A DNA stretch of 64,000 bases from Tricholoma matsutake (Eukaryota; Basidiomycota; Agaricomycetes; Agaricales; Tricholomataceae). Positions within the stretch are counted from its first letter, which is position 1. Each line of letters begins with the position of its first letter. Both the position numbers and the translations under genes were made by a program. The stretch is from assembly GCA_026075535.2 (NCBI GenBank), contig AP026538.1, positions 13,834,337 to 13,898,336 of the forward strand, written 5' to 3'. Of this stretch, positions 31,800-43,612 are shown piece by piece. The notes beneath the pieces were generated by a model that worked only from the letters and a program-made list of their open reading frames with translations, was not told the origin of the DNA and did not search any database.

Positions 31800-33640
31800 G
31801 GCAGTGGTCATGAGTCTATGGCATGCCTTACTGCACCAGTCCTACAGGTAGACCTACTGTCTCCCATCGAATCATCCACCAACAGCTCCTGCACCTGAGA
31901 AGACCCGCAATTGTGGGCTCCTTTGAGTACAGGAGCTGATAACAAGGGTGACACCATGTTGTCGTTGTCAGGGCTGGGGTAGCACAGAAGAGGATCCACC
32001 CTGCAAGCAGTTTCTTGAGGGCATGGGTGTCATCTGGTAGGGTAGCAAAGAAAAAGAAAAGACAATAAAAAAATGAACCTACAACCCAAGAGACATCAAC
32101 ATCTCTTGGGCCCTTTTTGTGCACACCTCCTTTCATCATTGTCACCAGCTGTAGTTGTGCCCCCTCCCATCATCGGTACCTTGCTGCTTGGGTGGCCTCC
32201 CTCACCAGCATGCCTCCTGTGATCCACCCCATGAGCAGTGGCTCATTAGGCTGGGGGCAGGTGGTGTATCCTTCCTTTGTCATCATTGTTGGTCCTCTCT
32301 GCTCTGTTGTTGTCCCCATTCTTACTCCCCATGAACCACCCTACAAGCAGGTGCTCATAGGCATGCCCCTCTCCCATCATTGTCTCCCTCCCCCTTCATC
32401 TCTCTTCCCACCATCTCTTGACCCTGTGAGCAGGGGCTCTCAGCAGTGGTGGTGGTGGTGGTGTCCCCTGTCATTGTTGTTGTTGGCAATAGTAGTTAAT
32501 ATCTAAAAATTTGTTAGTAATGAAAAATTGACATGAGAAAAGCTATAAAACATTACCACAATGACGTCCTCCCACTGTCATCATCATCTTCCTGCCATTG
32601 CTGTCCTCCCCCTGTTGTCGCTGTTGTTGTCCCTCCATTGTGCCTCTGTTGTCATGGAGGTGGTGGTCCTTGTCCTTGTCCTCATTTCCCTGGTCTGGCA
32701 TCCAGTTGTTTCTGATCCTGGTTCTTGTCATCATCATCATTGTTGTGTCATCCTGTTGTTGCTCTGGGTTGCTTCATACCACTCCATGAGCAGGGGCTCA
32801 TGGCAGTGGTAGGGTGGTGGGGTTTGTCACTGTCATCAGCAATAGCTAGATCTAATTAGTTAGTAACAATAAAATGGAAAGAGAAACAAAATGAATTTAC
32901 ATTGATAGGGATCTGCATGTGTAACCCATGGGTACTCTTGAGCATACCCATACCTGTACCCTACCCACATCTCCCATCATGTAACAGCTCCTGCATCTCA
33001 GGAGACCCACAATTGTGGTCTCCTTTGAGCACAGGAACTGATGACGATGATGACATCACGTCGTTGTCCTTGTTGTCAGGGCTGGGTTCCCCCCTGCAAG
33101 CAATTGCTCATGGCTGTGTTGTCATGGGCCCATCATGGCATGAGAGGTGGGCCAGTCATTGTCATCAATAGTAGTTAGTATCTATAAAATATTGTTAGTG
33201 ATGAAAAAATGACACGAGAAAAGCAAAAAGAAATTTACCTGGGGCCCAAGAGATGTTGATGACATCCTCATCCCTTGTGTGTTGTCCTCACCCTATCATC
33301 GTCATCACCGCCATCATCATCCTGCCATCACTGTCCTCCCCCTGTCATCATGGACCTCAGGTGGTTCTGGTCCTGGTCCTTGTTTCCCTGGTCTGGTCCT
33401 CATTGACGTTTGGTCATTCCTGGTCCCAGTTTGTTGTTGTTGTTGTGGGGTGGGGTTTGTCGCCATCATTGGCAACAGCTAGAGCTAGTAATTAGTTAGT
33501 AACAATAAAATGAAATGAAAAGAAACTTACATATGGCCCAAGAAATGTTGTCAACATTTCTTGGGCACTTCTCATTTGGTTATCCTCACCTCAAGTTTAT
33601 AAATAGGGGGTGGTCGTGATGTGCATCCTAAGTGATGCAA
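31800..33640 (-). repeat. array of about five units with intron-like cassettes and GAGC hairpins
   Basis: On the minus strand, segments shaped like introns lie at about 33,470-33,525, 33,165-33,235, 32,840-32,895, 32,490-32,560 and 32,030-32,075. Most have GTAAGT/GTAAAT-like donors, a (T/C)ACTAAC branch-like word and an AG end. Several are next to a hairpin with ccaagagacatc or ccaagaaatg arms. GAGC hairpins occur at about 32,222, 32,336, 32,420, 32,783 and 33,098. Spacing is about 300-470 bp. No recognisable protein is encoded. Confidence 0.5.
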
Positions 33641-34499
33641 ATGCGAGCCTGAGTGTTCTTGGATGACTCATACCAGTGTCTTTCCCTATTTGGCACTAAC
33701 ATCTGCAATCCACAGATATCTGTCACATTTTATCCATATCCATCCATACTCTGGCTCATCATGCTCATCCCACACTTTTCACAGCCCCTCACATTGCATA
33801 ATGATTGCTTAACATGTTTGGCATGTCTTTATACCTGCGCTTGGACATCCTTAGTACACAAATATATGCTTTTTGTGTGCTTGACAAATGCTTAGCAGGT
33901 CCAAACTATGATTAAGGTGTTCAAGGCTTTGATTTGCTTTTCAGTTTTTCCATTGCTTATTGAGCTTGTATTCTTGGTTTGCCTTTCTTACTGGTGGAAT
34001 TTTGGTTGAGGTTTGACTTAAAAAGATTGCTTAGATCTTTGCTTAGCCCTAAGTCGAAAATAAGTCAAACTTAAGCCTCTGGTAAGCCAAATTCATGGGA
34101 CGACTTGGCTTAACCCAAGTACAGCTAGGCTTAGAGACCTTCTACTTAATGGTGCTTAGAATCATCATTAACCCACAATAAAGATGACTAAGTTTCATTA
34201 AGAAATTTCTATATTTTCCTGATGAATGATGGGAAGAGGGACACAGAACAAGAGGGACAGGCCAGATGGAAAGACCACAACAGGATGGGCAACGGGGACA
34301 ACAGCCAGGCAATGGGGATGACTACCCCCCACCACTGCATGATGACAGCCACCACCACAATACCAACAACAGGGAACAGGTCTGACAACACCAACAACAG
34401 GGATGACCAAGCCAACAACAGGGATGCCAATGCCAACATGGGAATGGTAATAGGTCTGACAACAACAGAACAATGGGACACAGGAGGTGAACAACAAAT

Positions 34500-34533
<34 letters not shown>

Positions 34534-35100
34534 TGAGGATGGGGTGGACAAGGGGGATGACTGCCCGACAACAGCCACAAGCACACAAGCACCCCCAACC
34601 ATCACTGCAAGCAACTGCTCACAGGATGGAACAGGGAGCAATTGGGGTAGGGACAATGACAACAGGTGAGGGGCAGGACGAAAATGATGGCCACCACCCA
34701 CAACAGCACCCCAAACCACTGCCATGAGCAACTGCTCACAGGGTGGAAAAGGGGAGCATTTGGGCCAGGAACAATGGGGGGCGGAAGCAGCCACAGCAAT
34801 GATGGGAGTGGGACAATGACGGTGATGAGGAAGATGACGAGGGATGCCACAAACAGGGACAGTGGGGATGCAGCCTGCAATGACGTGCCAACAACACACA
34901 AGGACCACACACACAACAACCCCCCCTCCTCCTGCAATGGGGAGTAGTGTTGTGGGAAATAGTGTCTGAGCTGTCTCACTCAGGTGATTCTCAGCTGTTT
35001 TGCAGCAGGGGTCTGGGGGTGCAGCCCCCAGTAGCTCTAGCTATTTTGCGCTAATTAGCTGGTGAATTAGGCTATTTTGCAGGTGAATTAGCCCTATTTT
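33641..35100. repeat. low-complexity sequence with GGGACA microsatellite and GAGC hairpins; no gene
   Basis: (gggaca)n lies at about 34,500-34,532. cttag/ctaag words are enriched at 34,020-34,160. GAGC hairpins lie at about 34,608 and 34,725. Long open frames here on both strands reflect simple composition only. Confidence 0.55.
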
Positions 35101-35119
35101 GCAAGGGGACTACCTAGTA

Positions 35120-36215
35120 TACTGTATTTAGAATGTACTCCACTTGTCATCTTGAGGCTGATGAGTTACTGCCTTCCCTCTACCTGAGTCTGTCTGCATT
35201 GTTTTGAGATTGGTAGATGTATTGGACACTGAAGATCCATCTCCCTCATCTGCATCTCCGATGATAGGTCCACCTTGCACTCCAAGCTCTGGGAGCGTCT
35301 CCAAATGCATCAACACACGACCACACACTACAAATGCCTACGAACCCCACAAAACCGCTGCGAGACTATTTCGAATGACTTCGAATGACTTCGAACAACT
35401 TTGCAACACTTCGAGCAAGTTCAAACAACTTTGCAGCACCTCCAATGTCTTTGGCCACTGTATGCTTATTGCACTGCCCTTCATAGACACGCAGCACACC
35501 TTGTATGAGTTAGTGCATTGCATATCGAGCACCACCAGACACGAGGAGACACAACAATGGGATTTTAGAACACAATTGTGGCGCTTTGATGTCTTAATGA
35601 TATATTGGATCAATGGGACAGGTACCCATGATAAATTGTGACTCTATATGTTTCCCTTCTCATCTTCTCTCATTTGTTTTATGATTTACAAAGTTCTTTA
35701 TTGTTTTATATCTTGCCTCATGTATCCCTCATGTTTTATTTCCTTTTAAGTACCATCTCTTCCAAACATATATAGCCTTGTACTAGCTACTTAGAATGAG
35801 AGAATAGATCATTCTCTCACATCAATTGTCTGATTTAAGAGCAATTCTCTTGAGTCCAAGCATCTTGACTTAGTCTCGAAGTTCAGTGTTTTACACCGAA
35901 CTTCTTCGAACTTCTCATACTAGCTTCTTGAAACTATTGTCTATTGTCTATCCCCTCTTGAAAGCATTTCTACATCCCTATAGTCTATCCTCAGCCTTCG
36001 TTGAAGTCGTCCTCGTCCTCTATAAGCCCCTCGAACTTCTTCAAACCTCTTCAAACTTTCCTTGAACATCATCGCAGCACTTCGTACCCTCTCAAACCTC
36101 ATCAAACTTCATCGGGCCCTCTCTAAAGTTGTTTCCCTAACCTTGGGTAACAGCGGTGATATTTAGTACCACCTTGCAACCTTCCTCTAACTAGTGTTAT
36201 ACCATTTGAGGCCTT
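35120..36215 (+). repeat. diverged LTR of a Ty3/gypsy-type element
   Basis: It has cttcgaac/cttcgaat word runs, a catatatag TATA-like box at about 35,770, and ends in the context cttcctctaactagtgttataccattt. This matches cttcctctggcttgtgttataccatt at 52,135-52,160, downstream of a second LTR. A gag frame follows immediately. The left boundary is uncertain. Confidence 0.5.
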
Positions 36216-36269
36216 ATTGTGGGTTTTGTTTGGGTTTCCTGGTCAAGTATCATCATTTTGGAGCCCACC

Positions 36270-37125
36270 ATGAGGGGTTTCCAAATCATTTCATTGCCTA
36301 ATCCATCTCGAATCTCCCAGCTTAGGCCAACACCAGCTAGAAACCTTCAAATCAACACTCGCCACACCTTCAAATCTCTTGAACAATCGGGAGATATTCT
36401 AATCCCTGTTTCCAAAGCAGAATCAACTCACCATTGACTATTGCCTTCACCAATATCATCGCCTTCAACATCATCCTCTACTTCTTTGTCTTCATCATCT
36501 ACCTCTTCATTCATCCTTCCCACAACTTCAACCCCTCTACCATCATTCACCCAAGTTTTAACACCTACCCCTAGAAACATCACATTCATGACTACACAAG
36601 CAACTATGCCAGCTCGTGGTCATTCCACGGCTCCGAAATTTGACCCCACCCAGCCATGAGAACTTCGCAGATATTTTAACAAGCTTGAATTGCTTTTCTC
36701 AGCATGCAATGTCATGAACTCTAAAGAAATGAAGAAGCACACTTGTTGCTACCTCGATATCAACACTTCTGAACTCTGGGAATTGATTCCAGAATACGAT
36801 GCCAGCATTTTGTTCCAGAATTTTCGCATCGCTATTCACCAACTGTACCCTGGCTTCCAAGACGATTGGAAATGGTCAATGTCAGACATGGACAAACTCA
36901 TCAGCGAACAACTTCACATAGGTATTTACAATGTGAGCAATTTGGGATTATACTTTTGGTCATTCTATAACATCACAAAGTTTCTATCTACTAAAGGCAG
37001 GATTTCCAATGCTGAACAAAGCAGAGCCTTCGTTCAGGGTTTCCAACCAGGTTTATGGGCTAGAATTGCTCAACTACTCGAACTAAAATTCCCCAATCAC
37101 TACCCTGATGACCCCTACCCACTCC
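36270..37125 (+). pseudogene. Ty3/gypsy gag fragment, 3'-truncated
   Basis: The frame starts MRGFQIISLPNPSRI at 36270 and runs through a Ser-rich stretch to APKFDPTQP, ELRRYFNKLELLFSACNV and a C-terminal helical block (QGFQPGLWARIAQLLELKFP). TGA codons at 36435-36437 and 36657-36659 interrupt it; the second replaces the Arg expected in QPRELRRYF. The conserved frame stops near 37125, where GGAGTCC-repeat sequence begins, so the rest of gag and all of pol are missing. Gag would be the particle protein of a gypsy-type retrotransposon whose 5' LTR lies just upstream. Confidence 0.65.
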
Positions 37126-37139
37126 AGTACTTTACAGTC

Positions 37140-37420
37140 CCCCACCTGTCCTAGTGGACTCTGACTGGACTGACTGGAGTCCGAGTGGAGTCCGAGTGGA
37201 GTCCAGTTGAACTACATTAAGTCAAGTAGAGTTCATCCCCCCCCTGGAGTCCAACCGGAGTCTACTAGGAGTCCAACCAGAGTCCACTAGGAGTCCAACC
37301 GGAGTCCACTGGGAGTCCAACCAGATGAACATGTTCAATGCTACTTAAGCAATTCACAAGTCATTATCCTGTTATGACTCCAGTCTGCTCGGACTCCAGT
37401 CAGATTGGACAGGGACTCAG
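37140..37420. repeat. GGAGTCC(A/G)AnnNG short tandem repeats
   Basis: ggagtcc recurs about every 12-17 bp (37160-37320), with smaller groups at 37,370-37,400 and 37,610-37,650. A similar tract lies at 42,840-43,010. Confidence 0.8.
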
Positions 37421-37439
37421 AACTTATCACTCAAGCTTG

Positions 37440-37555
37440 CATCTGAAAATATAAAATACTTGTATTTTCAAGACTTGAACCCTCAACCTCTGCTCTCCAG
37501 CTTAAATAAGCAGATTTCGGAGTGCTCTAACCACCTGAGCCATGTGCCTGACATA
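37440..37555 (-). ncRNA. tRNA-like sequence with Pol III A and B boxes
   Basis: On the minus strand TGGCTCAGGTGG (37531-37542 complement) fits an A box and GGTTCAAGTCT (37471-37481 complement) a B box, about 50 bp apart. D-arm GCTC/GAGC pairing is present. The anticodon arm is abnormal and the T stem rests on several G-U pairs, so it is more likely a tRNA-derived SINE head or tRNA relic than a working tRNA. Confidence 0.45.
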
Positions 37556-37685
37556 TTTTTACCATATTAGGGTCATGAGATACAATTTACAAAGTTTATA
37601 TTTGCTCTACATAGTCCAATCAGACTCCAAGTGGACTCCAAGTGGAATTCAACCACAAGACCATAATATTACTATCAGAAACTAC

Positions 37686-40091
37686 CTACATGTCATCATC
37701 ATCACCATCACCATCACTATCACCATTATTAGTCAAGTTACTGGCTTTTCTTGTTTGTTTGTTAATAACATGCCCAGTGTGATAAGATAGCATGGTATGC
37801 AAGAACCAATTGAAGTTGCCTGGGGTCATCCTTTTAAGAATTGATTCATATCCCCCTAGCCATGCATTCAATTGCTCACATGCCTGTGATATATTTATTA
37901 TATTGTATCAATCATGACTGAAGTTAGTGAATGCTTACCTGAGTATTAAATGCATGCTTGTAATGCTGTCTCCCTTGTTCATCCTCTTCAACAATAATGA
38001 GATTAGGGGCTGAGCCATTCATAGGAGCAGGATTACACCACTTTCGGCACAAAAAGTCTGATGCACAATGATTGATATAATGGTAGGCATCAACTATGAA
38101 TCGAGTTGTTTTCTTCCAAATAGACTCCCAAGACCCATTGGCAATACTAGTACGAAGCACAAGACATGCTTTGTCTATGCAGATATATGCTGGTTGGGAT
38201 TCTTCTGTAGGATATACCTTTTCCAGAAATGCCAAAATATTTGTTGGTGACTCCGATTTGGCAAACTTTGCCCATGCAATAACCACACCACATGGAGCAC
38301 ATATAGTTTCCACACAATAGAATCTTGGGGCAGTGAAATAATTGGTCCTTTGTGGCTCTGGGGCAGGTTCATCATGTGGTTGTACATTCTCAGTAATTGG
38401 AGCTGTCCAAGGCATATTCTCATTTGGTCGCCGCAATATTCTCCAGATGCCAGAAAAGGTGTGTCAGTTGTATTTTTCAGTGTGTTTCTTCCATTGTTCC
38501 TGATGCTGTGGGCATGCTTGAGTCATAACAACTTTCTGATTGGTACAGCCACAGATTCTGCATTTAGCCCCATATTCAGATTCATGTAATGCACAAAATG
38601 CTCCTCCACGAGAATTGGCAAGTTGAGATGTGCAATCTTCATATGCACAATGCTAGAAAGCTATTAGCTTTAGTTATATGTAACAGTCAAAATACATACA
38701 TTAGGCCCCATAACAATCCCATCCATCACCACAAGTTTGACAGGTGAATAATCAATATCCATATTGTCACCATCTTGGGGGCTCTCTAGATTGCCGGTAG
38801 TATTTTGTTCGTCCTTCATTTTCAAGGGTTCTATCACCTTCATATGCAGGCACAGGTGTATTTTCATCCACTCCAACTATTGCTGCTAGATCACCTCCTG
38901 CAATTACATCAGAAGTGCCCTTGTACTGGTGAGTACATTCTGAGCATGAATGTTGATCTGCAGCCTGTATCATTCCACCTTCTCCTAATATTTCAAATGC
39001 CTCTTTTGTGACTTCATCGATTGCAAGACCATCTTGGAGCACAAGATTAATGCCTGATGCAGAGGCAACTGTACGAATTGATTCTTGGACATATGTATGC
39101 CAAGTCTGATGCCGAGAAAGTTTTGGACAGGTTCCTGATAGGTTTTCCCAGAAAGCATTATTCCAAAATTCTGTAATGGCTGCAGCTGAAGCATGAAAGC
39201 TATACATAGCAGACAGAACAATGTTGGAAAACAGCCTATCCACCCAGATATTCTGTCCAGCTTTAATGTACTTGGCAGAATTCAGATATAGTCTGTCAAA
39301 TTGACCTTGTTCACCAGAAACTGGTGTACATTCATGATCTGCATGATAAGCAGTTTGACAATCTGGACATTTCCCAGTCAATACTGGAACATCTTCATAA
39401 TATCCAAAGCCTTTGATTAAGGTCACCAATGGAATATCTCGTGATTTAGTGATTTGCAGCAGTGACCGGGGTTGACAGTTCAAAGTTTCGCATTTGTATG
39501 AGTTAGGACATATAACATGGATTGGATCGATAGATTTGTGTGAAACTGCCTTGAGCTTCTGCTGAAATTGACCATTGTCATTATAAGGATTTAAATCCAA
39601 CAGCTTGGCCAGCGCATCAAGTTTAGTTCCAATATTGTTGATTCTTGTCTTTGTTTCAGTGACATTGTCTGATTTCTTGAGTAACCTGATGTTTTGTTGC
39701 TTGTACAATTTATTGTCCATTGCACAAGCAAGGCATTTCATCCAACTAGAAATGGTGACACATTTTTCTCCTGTGCATTTTGCATTTTGTTGCTTGAATG
39801 TGAATTCAACAAGTCTGTGTTATCTGTCATAGTGAACAGAATAACAAGAACTGTTGAAAGTGAAATTTTGGAACTGAAATTATCCTGAATAAATTGGCTG
39901 AACAGTTTGAAGGGGATTTCTGGGAATGGGATTTCCTCGGGTAGAGCAGTGACGGTTGGTAGGATATTGAAGATAATTGATATCCATAATAAAAGTTGCA
40001 GCTGGTTCAGATTTAAAACAATCTTCCAGATTAAAACTTGAAGGAATTCCAGAGGATGAATTTGCCACATGCTATAAGGCAGCAAGCTCAA
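37686..40091 (-). pseudogene. KDZ-associated CxC5/CxC6 protein, copy B, nearly intact but broken
   Basis: Domain order is as in copy A: IPFPEIPFKLFSQFI; the CxC5-like cluster CPNSYKCETLNCQP with CPDCQTAYHADHEC; YLNSAKYIKAGQNIWVDRLF; VVMDGIVMGPN; intron 38653-38699; the CxC6-like cluster HCAYEDC, FCALHE, CRICGC, ACPQH; then ICAPCGVVIAWAKF, YICIDKACLVLR, CRKWCNPAP. A second intron (37884-37938) precedes ACEQLNAWLGGYESILKRM. Lesions are a frame change in an A run near 39,755, a frame change near 38,830, and TGA at 38464-38466 where Arg is expected. The C terminus is Asp-rich. Function is unknown; the last third has Asp and Glu spaced as in a transposase-like fold, which is inference. The paired gene lies 25 bp upstream on the same strand. 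Confidence 0.8.
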
Positions 40092-40115
40092 AAAACTATT
40101 GCAATTGCATGGGCT

Positions 40116-41723
40116 CTAACTATTTACTTTCTTTGAACCCTTCTTCTTCTTGTCACCTTTCTTCTTGGACCCACTACCACTACCAGCACCACTTTCATCC
40201 TTCAACTTCATCTTTCCTTTGCTCTTGCCCCCTGATTTACCCACTTCTTCAGCTTTGCCATCCAAAAAAGCAAAAAGATCCTTGAAATTGTATGCAACCT
40301 TCTCATAGCCCCAAAGCTCAATATTGGAAGGAGCATCTTTCCTCCTCTCCAACCAGCTCACCATCTCAGGATAGTCAGATACTTGGGAGAAAGCTTTGGA
40401 ATGGTTGGCATGCCACATGGATTTAGACTGAAAAATTTCAATCAAATCAGTGACTGAAGGCTTCCTTCCTTCCCATTCTCCAGAGGCACAGAGTGCAGCC
40501 AAAGTTGCATTGGCCTCTAAGAATGCTTTATACTTTTGATAGCCAATGTGAAGACCACCATCAGTACAATCACCCAAATTTGATGAAATATTGAGACAAG
40601 TTATAAGATTGTTCCTGAAGGGAGTGAGAGTGGTAGTAGCCAAAGTTGAAAGTGAGGCAGGAGTAGAATCACAAGTAAGGGTTGGCGATATAGAGAGAGA
40701 TTCTGTATGCATAACAGACTGGAAAGCAGGTTCACATTCCTATTGATAGATAGCTGAATTTTTCCAATATTAAATAAAACACAACTTACAATTGAAACTG
40801 GAAGAACATATTCTCCATTAATGAAGTTCCATGTGACAGGTTCTTCATCTTTGATTGCAGTGGAATAGTGTCCTTTAATATTCCAAAGGTCATCTTCATA
40901 TACAAAAATTCTTGAATTTTGACCTGCAGAAACCTTACAAACATATTCCAAAAAATGGTTAGTCAAATGACTTATGGCAAACTGGAGAATCTTTCTCTGC
41001 CAGCTTTGATAGAACCACACCCAATGAAGTCGTAACTTTAAGCTTGAATGCAGACTTTGGCTTGGTAGTGGCAGGATCAACACACGAGTCATATAAGTAA
41101 ACTTTACCCATGACCGAAGCTGCAGCATCAGTTTCCAGGTCATGAGAATCTGCAAGGTTGAACACATTTCCATAGGCACAGCCACAGATAACACCAGCAG
41201 TAGTACGTGAGGCTCCCTGTAATTTTTGTGAAGGGCTGGTTGGTGGACTAGCCATAGGTACATCTAATATGGGTTGGAAATAGAAAACAAGATCCAGATA
41301 ATGTTACCTTGGTCAATTCCTGGGAGTGAAAAGTCCATATCTAATAAGAATGGGCTTTAAAAAAGCAAACCATTCAGAGATAAAATTGTTACCTTTGCTT
41401 CCAATACTATCCTTGGTTCCTTCATGTACAAGATCTTCAATTACAAAAATTACAAATATTATGACAGCGAGAAATTTTACCAAGTCGACAAGCACCCTTG
41501 GGGTCACATCGAGGAAAGTCTAATCTAACATTAAGGATAACAAACAATACTATGGTAAAATATTTACCTTCTACCAAAGCAGGGGCAGGGTTAGTAGAAC
41601 AAGCAGCAGTGGTGGCACAGTTGGCGGTGGCATTGGTGGCGGTGACAAGGTTCATGAGGTTGCCACTGTCAGTCCCATTGTTGTCCTCCCCCTCGTCTGC
41701 ATTGTTGGTGTTGGTGTTGGTGA

Positions 41724-41781
<58 letters not shown>

Positions 41782-41877
41782 CTCGTTCTTGTTGTTCTCA
41801 TTCTTGTTCTCATTCTTGTTCTCGCAATTCTTCTCACAGCTCTTCACATTGTTGTTGTTCTTCTTGCTGTTCTTCAT
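40116..41877 (-). CDS. upstream partner gene of the KDZ-associated module, copy B (unrecognised family)
   Basis: The proposed structure starts near 41877 with a Lys/Asn-rich exon containing an Asn repeat coded by (AAC)n. Several small exons follow with GT...AG junctions (donors near 41,568, 41,471, 41,391 and 41,307). Then come MASPPTSPSQKLQGASRTTAG, VICGCAYGNVFNLADSHD and FKLKVTTSLG; RIFVYEDDLWNIKGHYSTAI; an intron (GTAAGT...AATAG); and a final exon with YQKYKAFLEANATL, VSWLERRKDAPSNIELWGYE and a Lys/Gly/Ser-rich tail, stop at 40116-40118. Between MASPP and the YEDDLW exon there is a frame change near 40,960 that may be an unrecognised intron. No domain is known to me. Copy A has the same blocks with five breaks, so this copy is the better template. 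Exon boundaries at the 5' end are tentative. Confidence 0.5.
41728..41781. repeat. (GTT)n microsatellite, about 18 units
   Basis: Perfect gtt repeats. On the minus strand they are AAC, coding the poly-Asn run of the partner gene. Confidence 0.95.
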
Positions 41878-41879
41878 CT

Positions 41880-42700
41880 TCCTGCTGGTCTTTGTCTTCC
41901 CATCATTCTGCTCGTTGTTGTTCTTCTTGCCATGCTTCTCGCTGTCAATGTTGTTGTCTCGTTGTTCCCACTGCTTTCATTGTTGTTGTTGTCACTCTCA
42001 CAGTTGTCCCCCTTGTGCTGGTCATCGCCGTTGCTGTCATCGTCCTTCCCCTGGTGCTGGCTGTCATCATCGGTGCTTTTGTTGTCATTATCCCTGGGGT
42101 TGTTGTTCTTCCCCTTGTTGCCGTTGTCCTGCTTGTTGCTGTCACTGACATTTTTGGCAGCTTTGGGGGTTACAACATCCGAGCGTCATGGGTGGCCCAT
42201 TGGGGCAAGAGCTGGGTGGGCTGTTGCTGCTGGCGAGAGAGCATGTGGTGGGGGGGCTACCGATAGCCCACTTGTTTCAAGAATGAGTTCAGCCCTATAT
42301 TAGAAATGTCAGTAGAAAGAAATAGAAATAGAAATAGAAAAAGAACAAAAAAAGCTTACCTCAGAAGCTTGGGCAGGGTACCAGCTGCCTCAGCAGCCAC
42401 ATCCTCTCACGCCCGTGCTAACAAAGTCTTTCTAAAAGAAAAAAATGCCATCCTGTCAGCACAGGACGGCAACAGCAGGGACAGCGTACCTCACTCCCTT
42501 GTTCCTCTTTGCCTTTTTCTCCTTCTCCTGGTCCTTCATGTTCCCTTTCTTCTTTTCTTCTTGCTCATTGTCGGTCTTTCTCCCCTTGGTCTCGCTCTTG
42601 CTCTCCTGGTTGATGTGGCAGTTGTGGCAGTGCAGTGGTTGGTGAATTTTGCAGCTGTGGCAGCATGCATAAACTGGGTGATAGTGATAGTGTTATGTAT
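41880..42700. repeat. low-complexity (gttgtt/cttgtt, tccttctcc) sequence; no gene
   Basis: Long open frames on both strands encode Leu/Val/Cys/Ser or Thr/Arg monotony and are not credible proteins. A (gaaata)n run lies at about 42,317-42,345. Confidence 0.6.
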
Positions 42701-42711
42701 TCAAGCATCAA

Positions 42712-42835
42712 TAAATGCCTAGGTGGTCTAGTGGTTAATGTGTGACCATTATGTTATGTAAGTAAAATGGTGAGGGTTCAATCCTCGCGTGGGTCAAACT
42801 ATTTTTCTGTTATTAATAATAATAATAATAATCAA
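42712..42835 (+). ncRNA. tRNA-like SINE candidate with (AAT)n tail
   Basis: An A box TGGTCTAGTGG (42724-42734) and B box GGTTCAATCCT (42774-42784) are followed by a good T stem (TGAGG/CCTCG). A perfect five-base anticodon stem (ACCAT/ATGGT) has an oversized loop. The sequence ends in a (aat)n run at 42,818-42,833, the kind of tail left by LINE-driven retroposition. GACTCC-type repeats follow, as next to the tRNA-like sequence at 37.5 kb. Confidence 0.5.
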
Positions 42836-43612
42836 TTAGTGCAGACTCCGGTTGGACTCCAGTTGGACTCACTCCAGTTGGACTCCACTGGACCAGTCCA
42901 AGTGGAATCCAGTGTTTGAGTGGATTCCACTCAGAGTCCAGTCAGACTGGACTGGGACTGGACTGGCAACTTTGCAGGCAGTTGGCTGGTGAACAGTCCT
43001 GGTGGACTCCAGTTGGAGTCTGACAGGAAAGGTGGGGGAGTGTAAAGACCTCTGTGGGAGGGGCAGGAGGCCCCTGCAGCAAAAATGGTGGGAACCACAG
43101 CAGGAACAATGGGGTCGATGGGAATTAGGGGGGAAATGCAGAGATGATGCAGCAGATGATGAAGATGATGAGGAAGGAATTCGCTGAGGTGGCAACTGCA
43201 GTGTGGGAATCAATAGGGGAGATCTGGGATGCATTGGACTCAGAGTGGGTGGAGGACGAAAGCGCTGGGGAGGAGAGCGACAAGGGTGACAAAGAAGTGG
43301 AATGGGCAGTGTGAGAGTCCCAGTGGGAAAGACGCAGGATCTGCCAGTCTGGAGATGACTGGGCAGCTTTCCAGAGATATCTGGAGAAAAGGTGGGTGGA
43401 TGACGAGGAGGAGAGCAAGAGTGGAGAAGAGGGTGAGGGTGGAGAAAAGGATGAGGGTGGAGAAGAGGGCAAGGTTGGGGGAGAGGGTGACGAAGACGGA
43501 GAGGGAGAAGCGGAGGTGGTAATGTAGGGATCCGGTTGGATCCAAAAAAATCTTTTTTGCAATAAACTTTGTTTCTGAGTTCCAACTGAGTGAATGAGTA
43601 ACATGAATAACT
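42836..43612. repeat. GACTCC/AGTTGG repeats then purine-rich low-complexity sequence; no gene supported
   Basis: 42,840-43,010 repeats gttggactcca. 43,250-43,520 is gaggga/ggagaa-rich, encoding only simple-sequence frames. It could be the 3' untranslated part of the gypsy element ending at 43613. Confidence 0.45.

Noticed and set aside
31215..31813. Long plus-strand frames rich in Val/Ala or Gly/Ser
   Set aside because: These are the complements of a simple-sequence exon (Thr/Ala and Glu-Asp-Asn repeats) of the minus-strand partner gene.
37440..37555. Functional tRNA gene
   Set aside because: The A and B boxes are good but the anticodon stem-loop cannot be drawn normally and the T stem needs several G-U pairs.
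41498..42303. Leu/Phe-rich plus-strand frames resembling membrane proteins
   Set aside because: They arise from (GTT)n and cttctt/ctcctt low-complexity DNA; hydrophobicity is a by-product of composition.
43125..43604. Pro/Ser-rich minus-strand frames after the gypsy pol
   Set aside because: The sequence is gaggga/ggagaa simple repeat beyond the chromodomain stop; no homology or splice evidence.
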